This document shows positions 23,809-32,096 of a stretch of 64,000 bases of DNA, piece by piece. The notes under the pieces were generated by a model. That model searched no databases. It was given only the letters and a program-made list of their open reading frames with translations, and was not told the DNA's origin. This DNA comes from Synechococcus sp. PROS-U-1 (lineage in GTDB: Bacteria > Cyanobacteriota > Cyanobacteriia > PCC-6307 > Cyanobiaceae). Position numbers and translations under genes: made by a program. The DNA lies in assembly GCF_014279755.1 (NCBI RefSeq), contig NZ_CP047951.1, forward strand, positions 620,001 through 684,000. Reading direction: 5' to 3'. Numbering within the stretch: the first letter of the stretch is position 1; each line of letters begins with the position of its first letter.

Positions 23809-25612
23809 GAGTTCCTTGTCGGTCAATGTTTCAGGACGACAGCGACGCCAGGTTCTGGCGCTTGTTCTGGCCCTGGGATTGATCATCACGCTCTGGCGGC
23901 TGGGGTCCACCGGCGTTGTGGATGAAACACCTCCGTTGTTCGCCGCTGCAGGGCGGGCCATGGCCGACACCGGCGACTGGCTGACGCCTCGGGTCAATGG
24001 CTTGCCCCGTTACGACAAGCCGCCCCTGGTGTACTGGCTGATGGGCTTTGGTTATGCCTTGCCTGGGCGCGAGTTTTGGGATCCTCTGGGCAGTTGGGCG
24101 GCGCGTCTTCCTTCCGCCCTGGCCACGGTCGGGCTGATGCTCGCCCTCGCCGACACGGTGTTGCGTTGGCCTTTCCCCGGTGATGCGCGTCCCCGCTGCA
24201 CGGCACTGATTGCATCACTGGGTTTTGCCTTTTCGCCTCTGGTGATCGTCTGGAGCCGCACCGCGGTGAGCGATGCCCTTCTCTGTGGCCTGCTGGGTCT
24301 CAGCCTGTTGCTGCAGTGGCGGCGCTTTGCGGCGCCCCAAGAGGTGCCTTGGTGGCCGGCCTGGGCGATTCTGGGCTTTGCCGTCCTGGCCAAGGGACCG
24401 GTCGCTGTTGTGCTTTCAGGGATCGTTCTGTTGTTGTTCGGAGCGTTGCGCAGGGATCTCGCCCAACCCTGGCAGAGGCTGCGCCCAGTGCCCGGGTTGC
24501 TGCTCACCGCCCTGATCAGCCTTCCCTGGTATGCCGTGGAGTTGCTGGTGGAGGGACAGCCCTTCTGGGACAGCTTCTTCGGCTACCACAACCTTCAACG
24601 GTTCACGTCCGTGGTGAATGATCACCTCCAGCCCTGGTGGTTTTTTGGCCCGGTGATGCTCGTGGCTGCGCTGCCTTTCACGCCATACCTGCTGTTGGGG
24701 CTGGCGCAAGTGCCTCGATCGCGGACCGCCCCGGAGCATTCGCTGCATCAATTCGCAGCCTGCTGGCTGTTGGCGGTTCTGCTGCTGTTCACTACAGCAG
24801 CCACCAAACTCCCGAGTTACTGGCTGCCTGCGACCCCTGCGGCTGCCCTGTTGGTGGCCCAGGTCACCTTGGGATCATCGCGCTGGCAACGACTTGCTTG
24901 GGGAACCAGCTTGGCTCTGATTGCTGTTCTTGCCGCTGGTTTTTGGCTGGGATCGCTTTGGGTCCCGTTGATCGACGATCCGGAGATGCCGACGCTGTCG
25001 GTTGATCTGTTGGCCAGTGGTCTGTTGGGACGGGCAGCGTTCTGGTTCAGCGCCGCTGGGGTGCTTGGTGCGTTCCTGCTCCTGCAGAGACGCTCCGCTG
25101 GTCAGGCTTTGTTGGCGATGGAGGCTTGTCTACTGGGATTTCACCTCACGGCTCTTGTCCCCACTGCCGAACTGGCCGATCGTCTGCGGCAGCGTCCGGT
25201 CCGCGAGGCTGCTGCCTTGATGGTGTCGAAACAGCGCAGCGGAGAACCGATGGCCATGGTCGGAGCCATGAAGCCCTCGCTTCATTTCTATACAGGCCAA
25301 GTGATCTTGTATGAGGGGCAATCCGATGGCGCTCTGGTCAACATTGCGGATCGCTTGGCGGATGAACAGCGACGGGGTTGGCGCGGACACCCCCTGGGCA
25401 CCCCGTCCGCATCCGACACCGTGTTGGTGCTGATCGATCGCGGCACGGCACAACGCGATCACTGGAGCAACCTGCAGCCTGAACGGCTGGGTCAAATCGG
25501 GATTTACGACGTGTGGCGCTTGGACCGCAGACGCCTGGAGCAACGGGCCCGAACCCTGCAGGACGATGGTGTCGAGGCCGACTGGCGTGAGCCGCGTCCG
25601 GAGCGTTTCTGA
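23783..25612 (+). CDS. GT39-type (ArnT/PMT-like) membrane glycosyltransferase
   Basis: A 609-residue polytopic protein, about 11-12 helices, with a GT39/ArnT layout. An N-terminal helix precedes the first periplasmic loop bearing VVDETPPLFAAAGRAMADT (the DE catalytic acid pair), followed by PRYDKPPLVYWLMG. ArnT-like enzymes use polyprenyl-phosphate sugars on the outer face of the membrane to decorate lipid A or proteins. The final about 130 residues form a soluble domain. It ends one base before the stop of the convergent sulfotransferase gene. Confidence 0.87.
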   Translation: MSASTPGAESSLSVNVSGRQRRQVLALVLALGLIITLWRLGSTGVVDETPPLFAAAGRAMADTGDWLTPRVNGLPRYDKPPLVYWLMGFGYALPGREFWDPLGSWAARLPSALATVGLMLALADTVLRWPFPGDARPRCTALIASLGFAFSPLVIVWSRTAVSDALLCGLLGLSLLLQWRRFAAPQEVPWWPAWAILGFAVLAKGPVAVVLSGIVLLLFGALRRDLAQPWQRLRPVPGLLLTALISLPWYAVELLVEGQPFWDSFFGYHNLQRFTSVVNDHLQPWWFFGPVMLVAALPFTPYLLLGLAQVPRSRTAPEHSLHQFAACWLLAVLLLFTTAATKLPSYWLPATPAAALLVAQVTLGSSRWQRLAWGTSLALIAVLAAGFWLGSLWVPLIDDPEMPTLSVDLLASGLLGRAAFWFSAAGVLGAFLLLQRRSAGQALLAMEACLLGFHLTALVPTAELADRLRQRPVREAAALMVSKQRSGEPMAMVGAMKPSLHFYTGQVILYEGQSDGALVNIADRLADEQRRGWRGHPLGTPSASDTVLVLIDRGTAQRDHWSNLQPERLGQIGIYDVWRLDRRRLEQRARTLQDDGVEADWREPRPERF

Positions 25613-26224
25613 TTAGAAATCAGAGTGTTTTCTGGAGTATCCGGTGGCTTGGAAATCATCTTTGTAATACTCCACCACTCTTCGAAAGTCTTTTTTCGAT
25701 AAATGGCCTAGATCAACGCTCGAGTTGGATTCATTTGTGCGTTGTAGTTTTGCTTTGACATTCAGGATGTTCGAGAGAATGGCAAAGTCAGTGTTTATAT
25801 TTTCTACCCTGCCGATGAATTGTGGCTTTCCTCTTTGAAGCCAATGGTGCTGATGCATGAAGGTCAGCATTTTTTTGAGCTTTCCTTCGACGAGGTTGTC
25901 TACAATTGATGTATAGTTTGGTTCGCTATTTGCGAGATGTAGGCGATACTTTTTTGTAGGGCTTAAGGTTTTAAATTCTGCTCGCTCCAGTTGATTGCGA
26001 GTGGCTATGGCAACTCTCAGGTTGTATTTGCAGGCGGATATGAAGCGCCTGGCAGGGTGTCGAACAAAGGTGAACCGAAAATAATTTTCTATGTCGTTGG
26101 GCAGGTCATTGAGTTTGTGATATCGGTGATGGTGACGGTATCCCAGTGCTTTTTCAATTGATTGACCTGCGCACTTTGGGATGTGCAGAAAAATGGCACT
26201 GTGCTCGGGTAGAAACAAGCTCAT
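25613..26224 (-). CDS. sulfotransferase-family protein, probably acquired
   Basis: A 203-residue protein of the Sulfotransfer_2 type. The PAPS 5'-phosphosulfate motif is seen as FLHIPKCAGQSIEKALG (about residues 12-28) and the 3'-phosphate motif as FVRHPARRFIS (about 55-65). It would move sulfate from PAPS to a carbohydrate. The gene is clearly more AT-rich than both neighbours and stands against two glycosyltransferase genes, which suggests transfer into a glycan locus. Acceptor unknown. Confidence 0.82.
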   Translation of the reverse strand: MSLFLPEHSAIFLHIPKCAGQSIEKALGYRHHHRYHKLNDLPNDIENYFRFTFVRHPARRFISACKYNLRVAIATRNQLERAEFKTLSPTKKYRLHLANSEPNYTSIVDNLVEGKLKKMLTFMHQHHWLQRGKPQFIGRVENINTDFAILSNILNVKAKLQRTNESNSSVDLGHLSKKDFRRVVEYYKDDFQATGYSRKHSDF

Positions 26225-26230
26225 CAGGTT

Positions 26231-26755
26231 TCAGATTTGGGGCGTGAGTGTTTGCCTGTGGCAAAAACCGCAGTGCCCCCAGAGCTTCATTTCGCCGTTG
26301 GGTGCCGGTCTGCCGCAATCAGGGCAGGTCCCCATGCCATGGACATCCGTGCGGCTTGGATGTTGGGCCCAAATGCTGGCTTCACTCTCCAAAACAGGGG
26401 CTTGAAGGGAATGGTGTTGCTGGATGCGCAGATCACGCACCGCATGGCCGGCCTGATGCAGGGCGCTGATGAGCTGTGGTCGGTTGTAGAGGAGTGCCTG
26501 GCGCCACTGGGGATGGCTGGCTCCAACGGTCAGCACCCCCCGTTGCAGGGACAAGGGGCGACAGTGCGGAGCCAGTTGTGCTCCGGCAACCCTGGGCCAG
26601 TCCTGCCACAACGCGGCCAGATGATCGTCTTTTCTCCATCCCTGCTGCAGCGCTCCCAAACACTTCTTCAAGGGTTCTGCGGGTGGTGGCGCAGCCGTTT
26701 GGAGCAGCTCCAGGCCCGGTAAACGACGCCGTTGGGAATCAGGAGCAATCGCCAT
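26231..26755 (-). CDS. DUF721 (DciA-like) protein with C-terminal zinc ribbon
   Basis: A 174-residue protein. The N-terminal two-thirds match DUF721/DciA: LALWQDWPRVAG-like DHLAALWQDWPRVAGAQLA, a central LTVGASHPQWRQALLYNRPQL segment. The C-terminus adds two CxxC pairs (CPDC ... CGFC, about residues 143-163), a zinc-ribbon pattern. DciA proteins load the replicative helicase; the added zinc module may aid DNA or protein contact. It lies 6 nt upstream of the sulfotransferase gene on the same strand. Confidence 0.8.
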   Translation of the reverse strand: MAIAPDSQRRRLPGLELLQTAAPPPAEPLKKCLGALQQGWRKDDHLAALWQDWPRVAGAQLAPHCRPLSLQRGVLTVGASHPQWRQALLYNRPQLISALHQAGHAVRDLRIQQHHSLQAPVLESEASIWAQHPSRTDVHGMGTCPDCGRPAPNGEMKLWGHCGFCHRQTLTPQI

Positions 26756-26819
26756 TAGTTGATCCTAGGCAGGACTGTGGCAGAAACCTCGCTAACCTCA
26801 GCGCGACTGAGGGCAAGCC

Positions 26820-27593
26820 ATGGGTTTCTTTGATCGGCTGAGCCGGCTGGTTCGCGCCAATGCCAACGCTGCTGTCAGCAGCATGGAGGACCCGTCCAAG
26901 ATCCTCGATCAGTCCGTCGCGGACATGCAGGCGGACCTCGTCAAGTTGCGTCAGGCTGTCGCCCTTGCGATCGCGAGTCAGAAACGTCTGACCAATCAAG
27001 CTGAGCAGGCCGCTGCTCAATCGAAGACCTGGTACGAAAGAGCAGAGCTGGCTTTGAAAAAGGGAGAGGAATCTCTCGCTCGAGAAGCCCTAACCCGCCG
27101 GAAGACCTTTCAGGAGACGGCGACGTCACTGACCGCACAGGTGAAGGCCCAGGACGGGCAAGTGGAATCGCTCAAGAAGAGTCTTGTTGCCCTCGAAGGA
27201 AAAATCGCCGAGGCCAAGACCAAAAAAGACATGCTCAAGGCTCGGGCGCAGGCCGCCAAGGCCCAGCAGCAGTTGCAGAGCGCCGTTGGCAACATCGGCA
27301 CCGATTCAGCCATGGCTGCTTTCGAGCGGATGGAGGAGAAGGTGGAAGCCCTGGAGGCCACCGGTCAGGCCGCGGCTGAGTTGGCCGGATCTGATCTTGA
27401 GAGCCAGTTCGCAGCTCTGGAAAGCGGTGGTGGCGTTGACGACGATCTTGAAGCTCTGCGGGCTCAGCTGAAGGGAGGCCCTGAAGCGGTCGCCCTGCCT
27501 GCGGCGGATGCAGCCGAGGCTGTTAAGCCCGTGCAGGTGGAGGAAGTTGATGCTGAGCTCGAGGATTTGAAGCGATCCATCGACAAGCTCTGA
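26820..27593 (+). CDS. PspA/IM30 (Vipp1) membrane-remodelling protein
   Basis: A 257-residue, mostly helical coiled-coil protein. It has an N-terminal amphipathic helix (GFFDRLSRLVRANANAAV), then the long hairpin helices typical of PspA/Vipp1 (SSMEDPSKILDQSVADMQ, then Lys/Glu/Ala-rich coils to about residue 200), and a short extra C-terminal helix (LEDLKRSIDKL), as in Vipp1. ESCRT-III-like rings formed by this family protect and build thylakoid and plasma membranes. It stands alone with a thioredoxin gene 48 nt downstream. Confidence 0.92.
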   Translation: MGFFDRLSRLVRANANAAVSSMEDPSKILDQSVADMQADLVKLRQAVALAIASQKRLTNQAEQAAAQSKTWYERAELALKKGEESLAREALTRRKTFQETATSLTAQVKAQDGQVESLKKSLVALEGKIAEAKTKKDMLKARAQAAKAQQQLQSAVGNIGTDSAMAAFERMEEKVEALEATGQAAAELAGSDLESQFAALESGGGVDDDLEALRAQLKGGPEAVALPAADAAEAVKPVQVEEVDAELEDLKRSIDKL

Positions 27594-27640
27594 TCATCCA
27601 CGGAAAGTCATCCGGCTTTCCATAGGATCGGTTCAGTCAT

Positions 27641-27976
27641 ATGAGTGCCTTGGCTGGAGCAGTTGCTGATTTCACAGATGCCGGTTTTGAGCATGACGTG
27701 CTCAAGGCTTCCGGCACTGTCCTTGTCGATTTCTGGGCTGCCTGGTGTGGACCCTGTCGCCTGATCGCCCCCCTCATGGATTGGGTTGCCAATGACTATG
27801 CCGATCGGGTGAGCGTTGGCAAGGTCGAGGTTGATGGCAATCCGAAAACAAGAGACGCTTATCAGGTGCAAGGCATCCCCACGCTGATTCTCTTCCGCGA
27901 CGGTGAGGTGATAGCGCGGCATGAAGGAGCCATTGCTAAAGCGCAGCTGCAGTCCTTCCTGGATGCCAACCTCTAA
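27641..27976 (+). CDS. trxA: thioredoxin
   Basis: A 111-residue thioredoxin with the active site WCGPC at residues 35-39 preceded by VDFWAAWCGPCR, cis-Pro loop in QGIPTLILF (about 80-88) and the usual length. Reduces protein disulfides in the cytoplasm. Its 3' end overlaps the start of the following aminotransferase gene by 14 nt. Several trx paralogues are usual in cyanobacteria, so the exact subtype is not certain. Confidence 0.92.
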   Translation: MSALAGAVADFTDAGFEHDVLKASGTVLVDFWAAWCGPCRLIAPLMDWVANDYADRVSVGKVEVDGNPKTRDAYQVQGIPTLILFRDGEVIARHEGAIAKAQLQSFLDANL

Positions 27977-29153
27977 GCGGCTCGCGTCGCTGGGCAACGC
28001 CGTTTTCGCCCGCGTTGATGCTGATAAGCATGCCTACCAGGTCCATGCGTCTGCATCGGCGCGTCCAGATCTGGTGGATCTCTCCATCGGATCCTCCGAT
28101 CTTCGGCCGCCAACAACTCTCTTGGAAACCATGGCCTCAGCGGTCATGGATCCCAGCAGTGGCTCCTATTGCCTTCAGACCGGTCTGAGGCCTCTCCATG
28201 CCGCCGTCGCGGACTGGTGTCGCCATCGTTTCGATGTTGCGGTGGATCCCGATCAAGAGGTTCAGTTCCTCGTGGGATCCCAGGAAGGAACCGCACATCT
28301 GCCCTTGGCGGTGCTCGATTCAGGGGACGCTGCCTTGCATCTGGACCCCTGTTACCCATCCCACACCGGTGGACTGCATCTTGCGGCAGCCAAAACCAAA
28401 GCCTTGCCGCTCACTCCTGAACAGGACTGGCGTCCGGATCTTTCAGAACTCACCTCCCAGATCTGGGATCAGCTCAAGCTGTTTGTTCTGGGGTATCCCC
28501 ACAATCCTTCGGCTCGGGTCGGAGACCAGGAGGACCTCAACCGCATCATGGCCATCGGGATGCGGCACGACGTGGTGATCGCTCACGACAATCCCTATGT
28601 CGATCTCGCTCTGGATGGACAGCCTCCCTGTCTGTTGCAGGCTCCGAACTGGCGCTCATCCGGCATTGAATTCTTCTCCCTGTCGAAGGGCTGGTGCCTT
28701 GGAGGATTCAGGCTGGGTTTCGCGGTGGGAGCGGCACCGCTGATATCCGCACTGCGTCGCACCAAGGCGGTCATCGATTTCAATCAAACCTTGGCCTTGC
28801 AGCAGGGGGCGATCCAGGCGTTGCAAAGCTTCCCCGACTGGCCGCGGCAACTGCATCCGACCTATCGCGAGCGACGCGATCGTGTGGTGGAGACCCTGAC
28901 GGCACGCGGCTGGTCGGTGCCCTCTCCCGAGATGGCGATGTATCTCTGGTTCCCCTTGCCTGATGGGGCCCGTCGTCGGGGTTGGACTGATGAAGACGCC
29001 GCCAGGGAACTGCTCCAGCGCAGCGGTGTTGCGTTGACCCCAGGGTCAGGTTTCGGTGCCGGCGGACGCCAGTGGCTGCGCATGGCGCTGGTGCGGCCGG
29101 TCCATGAGCTGGTGGACGCTGCCTCGCGGCTTGCGGATGCGATGGATGAGTGA
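27963..29153 (+). CDS. class I/II PLP-dependent aminotransferase
   Basis: A 396-residue fold-type I enzyme. Start ATG 27963 (MPTSKRLASLG) overlaps trx; the frame is open 14 codons further up. Visible motifs are SSDLRPPTTLLETMA near the start, GYPHNPSARV (about 180), the DNPYVDL loop, and FSLSKGWCLGGFRLGF, where the Lys binds PLP (about residue 240). Resembles the LL-DAP/succinyl-DAP or aromatic aminotransferase branch; the exact substrate is open. Followed by birA with overlapping stop and start. Confidence 0.85.
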   Translation: MPTSKRLASLGNAVFARVDADKHAYQVHASASARPDLVDLSIGSSDLRPPTTLLETMASAVMDPSSGSYCLQTGLRPLHAAVADWCRHRFDVAVDPDQEVQFLVGSQEGTAHLPLAVLDSGDAALHLDPCYPSHTGGLHLAAAKTKALPLTPEQDWRPDLSELTSQIWDQLKLFVLGYPHNPSARVGDQEDLNRIMAIGMRHDVVIAHDNPYVDLALDGQPPCLLQAPNWRSSGIEFFSLSKGWCLGGFRLGFAVGAAPLISALRRTKAVIDFNQTLALQQGAIQALQSFPDWPRQLHPTYRERRDRVVETLTARGWSVPSPEMAMYLWFPLPDGARRRGWTDEDAARELLQRSGVALTPGSGFGAGGRQWLRMALVRPVHELVDAASRLADAMDE

Positions 29154-29928
29154 TCGATGGGTGACTGAGCGCCAACGTCCTCAACGGGGTGGTGGTCGGT
29201 TGATGGCGATCTATCGCGATCTCGCTGGGGCATCGGCGCGCCCTTGGACCCTTCGTCGTGTTCCTGTCTGCAGCAGTACGGAGGAGCTGCTGGGGGCCTG
29301 GTTGCAGGATCAGCCTTCCCTGATGGGGCCCCGCGCCGTCATCGCCACCCACCAGCGCAGGGGAATCGGGCAGTTGGGGCGCCCATGGCTGTCTCCTGTC
29401 GGTGGTGTCTGGATCAGTGCAGCGTTGCCCTGGAAGAGTCATGCATCTGGCCATGCCGGTCTCCTCGGTTTGGCGCTGGCACTGTCGGTGGTGCAACGGC
29501 TTGAGCAGCGGGGGCTTTCGGTTCAGATCAAATGGCCCAATGACCTGCTCGTGGAGGGTCGCAAATTGGCCGGCCTTCTCCCGGGGGTGGTGCAGCGAGG
29601 TTCCCAGCTGCGTTTGCTGCGCATCGGATTGGGCCTGAATGTGCGGAATCCAGTGCCTTCCGAGGGCATTGCCTTGCGGAGGCTTGAAAGGCAGCAGGCT
29701 GCGGATCCGACACGTTGGACAGCGGAGATCTTGCTTGCTTTGGATCACTGTCATGCCGTCGGAGGTGATGGGGCCTGGTGCATCGATGGAGTGCAGGCCC
29801 GGCTCTGGTCAGATCAGCTCGTCCATCCCCAGGATGGTCAGATCTGGCATGTCAACGGCCTTGAAAAGGATGGTGCTCTGCGGTTGCGTCAGGGTTCAAG
29901 GACCGAAAGCTGGCGACGCTGGCCCTGA
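29146..29928 (+). CDS. birA: biotin--[acetyl-CoA-carboxylase] ligase
   Basis: A 260-residue BPL without an N-terminal HTH, so a ligase only. It shows the biotin-binding loop QRRGIGQLGRPWLSPVGG (the GRGRxGR-type segment, here altered), IKWPNDLLVEGRKLAGLL and GLGLNVRNPVP. Attaches biotin to the carboxyl carrier of acetyl-CoA carboxylase. Start ATG 29146 overlaps the aminotransferase stop by 8 nt; ATG 29203 is an alternative. The C-terminal cap domain is visible to the end. Confidence 0.9.
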   Translation: MSDRWVTERQRPQRGGGRLMAIYRDLAGASARPWTLRRVPVCSSTEELLGAWLQDQPSLMGPRAVIATHQRRGIGQLGRPWLSPVGGVWISAALPWKSHASGHAGLLGLALALSVVQRLEQRGLSVQIKWPNDLLVEGRKLAGLLPGVVQRGSQLRLLRIGLGLNVRNPVPSEGIALRRLERQQAADPTRWTAEILLALDHCHAVGGDGAWCIDGVQARLWSDQLVHPQDGQIWHVNGLEKDGALRLRQGSRTESWRRWP

Positions 29929-29950
29929 GTTGCACCGCCGTCCATAGGAT

Positions 29951-30850
29951 TTGGCTGTGAAAGCGTCTCCTCTGGTGCTGAGCTGGTTCGCGGTGATCTG
30001 GTTGCTTGTTCCAGCTGCGGCCGCTCAGGATTTTGATCAGTCTCTTGATGCTCTGGAACGCCAACGGGTGATCACGCCCAAGGAGCGCAAGATGCTTCAG
30101 GGCGGTTCACCGTCGGTTCCCATGGGGCGGAGCCGTTTCGAAGAAGCCTGTCGGAGTGGGGCGTTGTCCCGTCGGGACTGCTCTTCCGGTGTGGCCAGGC
30201 GTTCGCCAGGTGCCCCATCACCTGCCCGTGTTCGCTTGATCCCCTCCAAGCAACCGCTGCGTGTTCCCGTGTCAGCGCTTCTTGCCCGTGATGGCGGCAC
30301 ATTTCAGCTTGAATCTGTTTTTGCGGTCACGCCCCGCCCCTTGCCGAGCCCTGGAAACGGCGACAGCCGACTGCTCTTCCCGGTTGCCGGTGATGCCTTC
30401 AACAGCAGTGGGTTTGGCTGGCGTCTGCATCCGATTTTGGGAAGTTGGCTGATGCATGCCGGTCGGGATTTCGCGGCGCCTGAGGGGACTCCGGTGGTGG
30501 CTGCTCTCTCGGGGAGGGTTTTAACCAGTGGCCTTGCGGGGGGGTATGGCATCGCTATCGAATTGGAACATGCCGATCCATTGCGCCGCACGCTGTATGG
30601 CCATCTCTCGGAGATCTATGTGCGACCGGGTCAGCAGGTGCGTCAAGGAGAGGTGATTGGACGCGTCGGCAGCACAGGTCTCAGTACAGGCCCACACCTG
30701 CATTTCGAGTTGCGCACTCCATCCCAGGCTGGTTGGCAAGCTGTTGATCCTGGTGATCTGGATTTGTCGTCCGTGATGAGTCTCGAAAACGATCCTGTGT
30801 CGCTGATCGTCGGGCAGGTGTTGAGCAGCCTTGAACGCACGTCGCCCTAG
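29951..30850 (+). CDS. M23/LytM-type metallopeptidase, exported
   Basis: A 299-residue protein with a signal peptide (LVLSWFAVIWLLVPAAAAQ, cut near residue 25), a Ser/Pro-rich linker and a C-terminal M23 domain. Zinc motifs are clear: H-xxx-D in MHAGRDFAAPEGTPV, and GPHLHFELR, with YGHLSEI between. It would cleave or remodel peptidoglycan cross-links in the periplasm. Start TTG 29951 or GTG 29957. Convergent with the response regulator gene, 30 nt between stops. Confidence 0.87.
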   Translation: MAVKASPLVLSWFAVIWLLVPAAAAQDFDQSLDALERQRVITPKERKMLQGGSPSVPMGRSRFEEACRSGALSRRDCSSGVARRSPGAPSPARVRLIPSKQPLRVPVSALLARDGGTFQLESVFAVTPRPLPSPGNGDSRLLFPVAGDAFNSSGFGWRLHPILGSWLMHAGRDFAAPEGTPVVAALSGRVLTSGLAGGYGIAIELEHADPLRRTLYGHLSEIYVRPGQQVRQGEVIGRVGSTGLSTGPHLHFELRTPSQAGWQAVDPGDLDLSSVMSLENDPVSLIVGQVLSSLERTSP

Positions 30851-30880
30851 CCCAGAGCCGCTCTGAGCGAACAAGAGACC

Positions 30881-31609
30881 TCAGCTCGACTTCTCCCTGA
30901 GAATGAACCCGACACCGCGGACGGTGTGGATCAGGGCTGGAGCATCTTCCAATTCAATTTTTTGTCGTAAATAGCGGATGTAGACGTCCAGGAGGTTGTC
31001 GTCCCCATAAAAATTCTCTCCCCAGACCCCGTGCATGATCTCCTGACGTTCAAGGACCCGATCAGCACCCCGCATCAGGAAATTCAGCAGGTCGTATTCC
31101 TTCACGGATAGTCGGATGGCTCGATCACCCCGACTCACATCCCGAGTCCGGGTGTTCATGCTGAGGTCGGCCACCTGGAGAACCTCGTTGACGTCGGATC
31201 CATTGACAGGCCCTGAGAATGTTTCTGCGCGGCGGTGCATGGCACGCAGTCGCGCCATCAATTCGTCGATGGAAAAGGGCTTGACCAGGTAATCATCAAC
31301 ACCGGCATCGAGAGCTTTGACCCGATCGGTGACTTCGTCGTGCCCCGTGAGCATCAGGATTGGGATGGTGATTCCCCCGGCTCGGATCCGCTGACAGATG
31401 TCGATGCCGCTGAAGTCCGGCAGGTTCCAATCCAAGATGATCAGGTCGGGAGCGGGTTCCGTTCGGCTGCGGATCAGGCCGCTCGCTCCGTCAGAGGCGA
31501 CATCAACGTCATACCCCTCAACATCAAGCTCCAGGCGAAGCAGATCGGTCAGTTTGTGTTCGTCGTCAACAAGAAGGACGCGGAGACGGTTCTGGGGTTC
31601 CAGTGACAT
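30881..31609 (-). CDS. OmpR/PhoB-family response regulator
   Basis: A 242-residue regulator. The N-terminal receiver has the acidic pair VDDE (about 14-17), phospho-acceptor Asp60 in LIILDWNLPD and Lys in DDYLVKPFS. The C-terminal winged helix (about 145-238) shows RLSVKEYDLLNFLM and VRGVGFILREKSS. Start ATG 31609 (MSLEPQ); a frame is open 6 codons further. Divergent from the PAS gene with 85 bp between, a likely shared regulatory region. Stimulus unknown. Confidence 0.9.
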   Translation of the reverse strand: MSLEPQNRLRVLLVDDEHKLTDLLRLELDVEGYDVDVASDGASGLIRSRTEPAPDLIILDWNLPDFSGIDICQRIRAGGITIPILMLTGHDEVTDRVKALDAGVDDYLVKPFSIDELMARLRAMHRRAETFSGPVNGSDVNEVLQVADLSMNTRTRDVSRGDRAIRLSVKEYDLLNFLMRGADRVLERQEIMHGVWGENFYGDDNLLDVYIRYLRQKIELEDAPALIHTVRGVGFILREKSS

Positions 31610-31694
31610 CCGGCCTATCAACCTCACTCCACCTTAGGCACTGACATTAATTCCACCGATTCTGTCTCTACATTGAAATCGACTGCTCTCCGCT

Positions 31695-32081
31695 ATGTCG
31701 TCACAAGGAGCTTGGACCGAGGATCGAATCCGAGCGCTGCGCGAGCAGGAAGACCTCCCGTTTGTTCGTGCCGATGCATCAGGGATCGTGCAGGAAATCA
31801 ATGACCGTTTCCAGGCCATCTACGGCTGGACGGAAGCAGCCCTGATCGGTCAATCCCTCGGTCTGATTCTGCCTCCTAGCTTCCGCGATTCCCATCACGC
31901 TGGATTTGCTCGGTTCAAATTGACGGAGGTGTCCAAGGTGCTGAATCACCCGTTGAAATTGGCAACGTTTTGCTCGGATGGGCGTGCCATTGAGAGTGAA
32001 CATTTCATCGTGGCTGAGAAGCACAATGACGGCAGCTGGTCGTTTGCAGCAACGCTGCGACCCTTAATGGAATCAAGCTGA
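31695..32081 (+). CDS. single-PAS-domain protein
   Basis: A 128-residue protein that is one PAS domain with short ends. The pattern DASGIVQEINDRFQAIYG, then EAALIGQSLGLILPPSF, then FARFKLT and a final beta segment WSFAATLRP match PAS S-box domains. No effector domain is attached, so it must act by binding a partner, probably the histidine kinase encoded 15 nt downstream on the same strand. Cofactor (FMN, heme or none) cannot be told; no LOV Cys motif is seen. Confidence 0.82.
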   Translation: MSSQGAWTEDRIRALREQEDLPFVRADASGIVQEINDRFQAIYGWTEAALIGQSLGLILPPSFRDSHHAGFARFKLTEVSKVLNHPLKLATFCSDGRAIESEHFIVAEKHNDGSWSFAATLRPLMESS

Positions 32082-32096
32082 GATGGGCTGTCCGGC

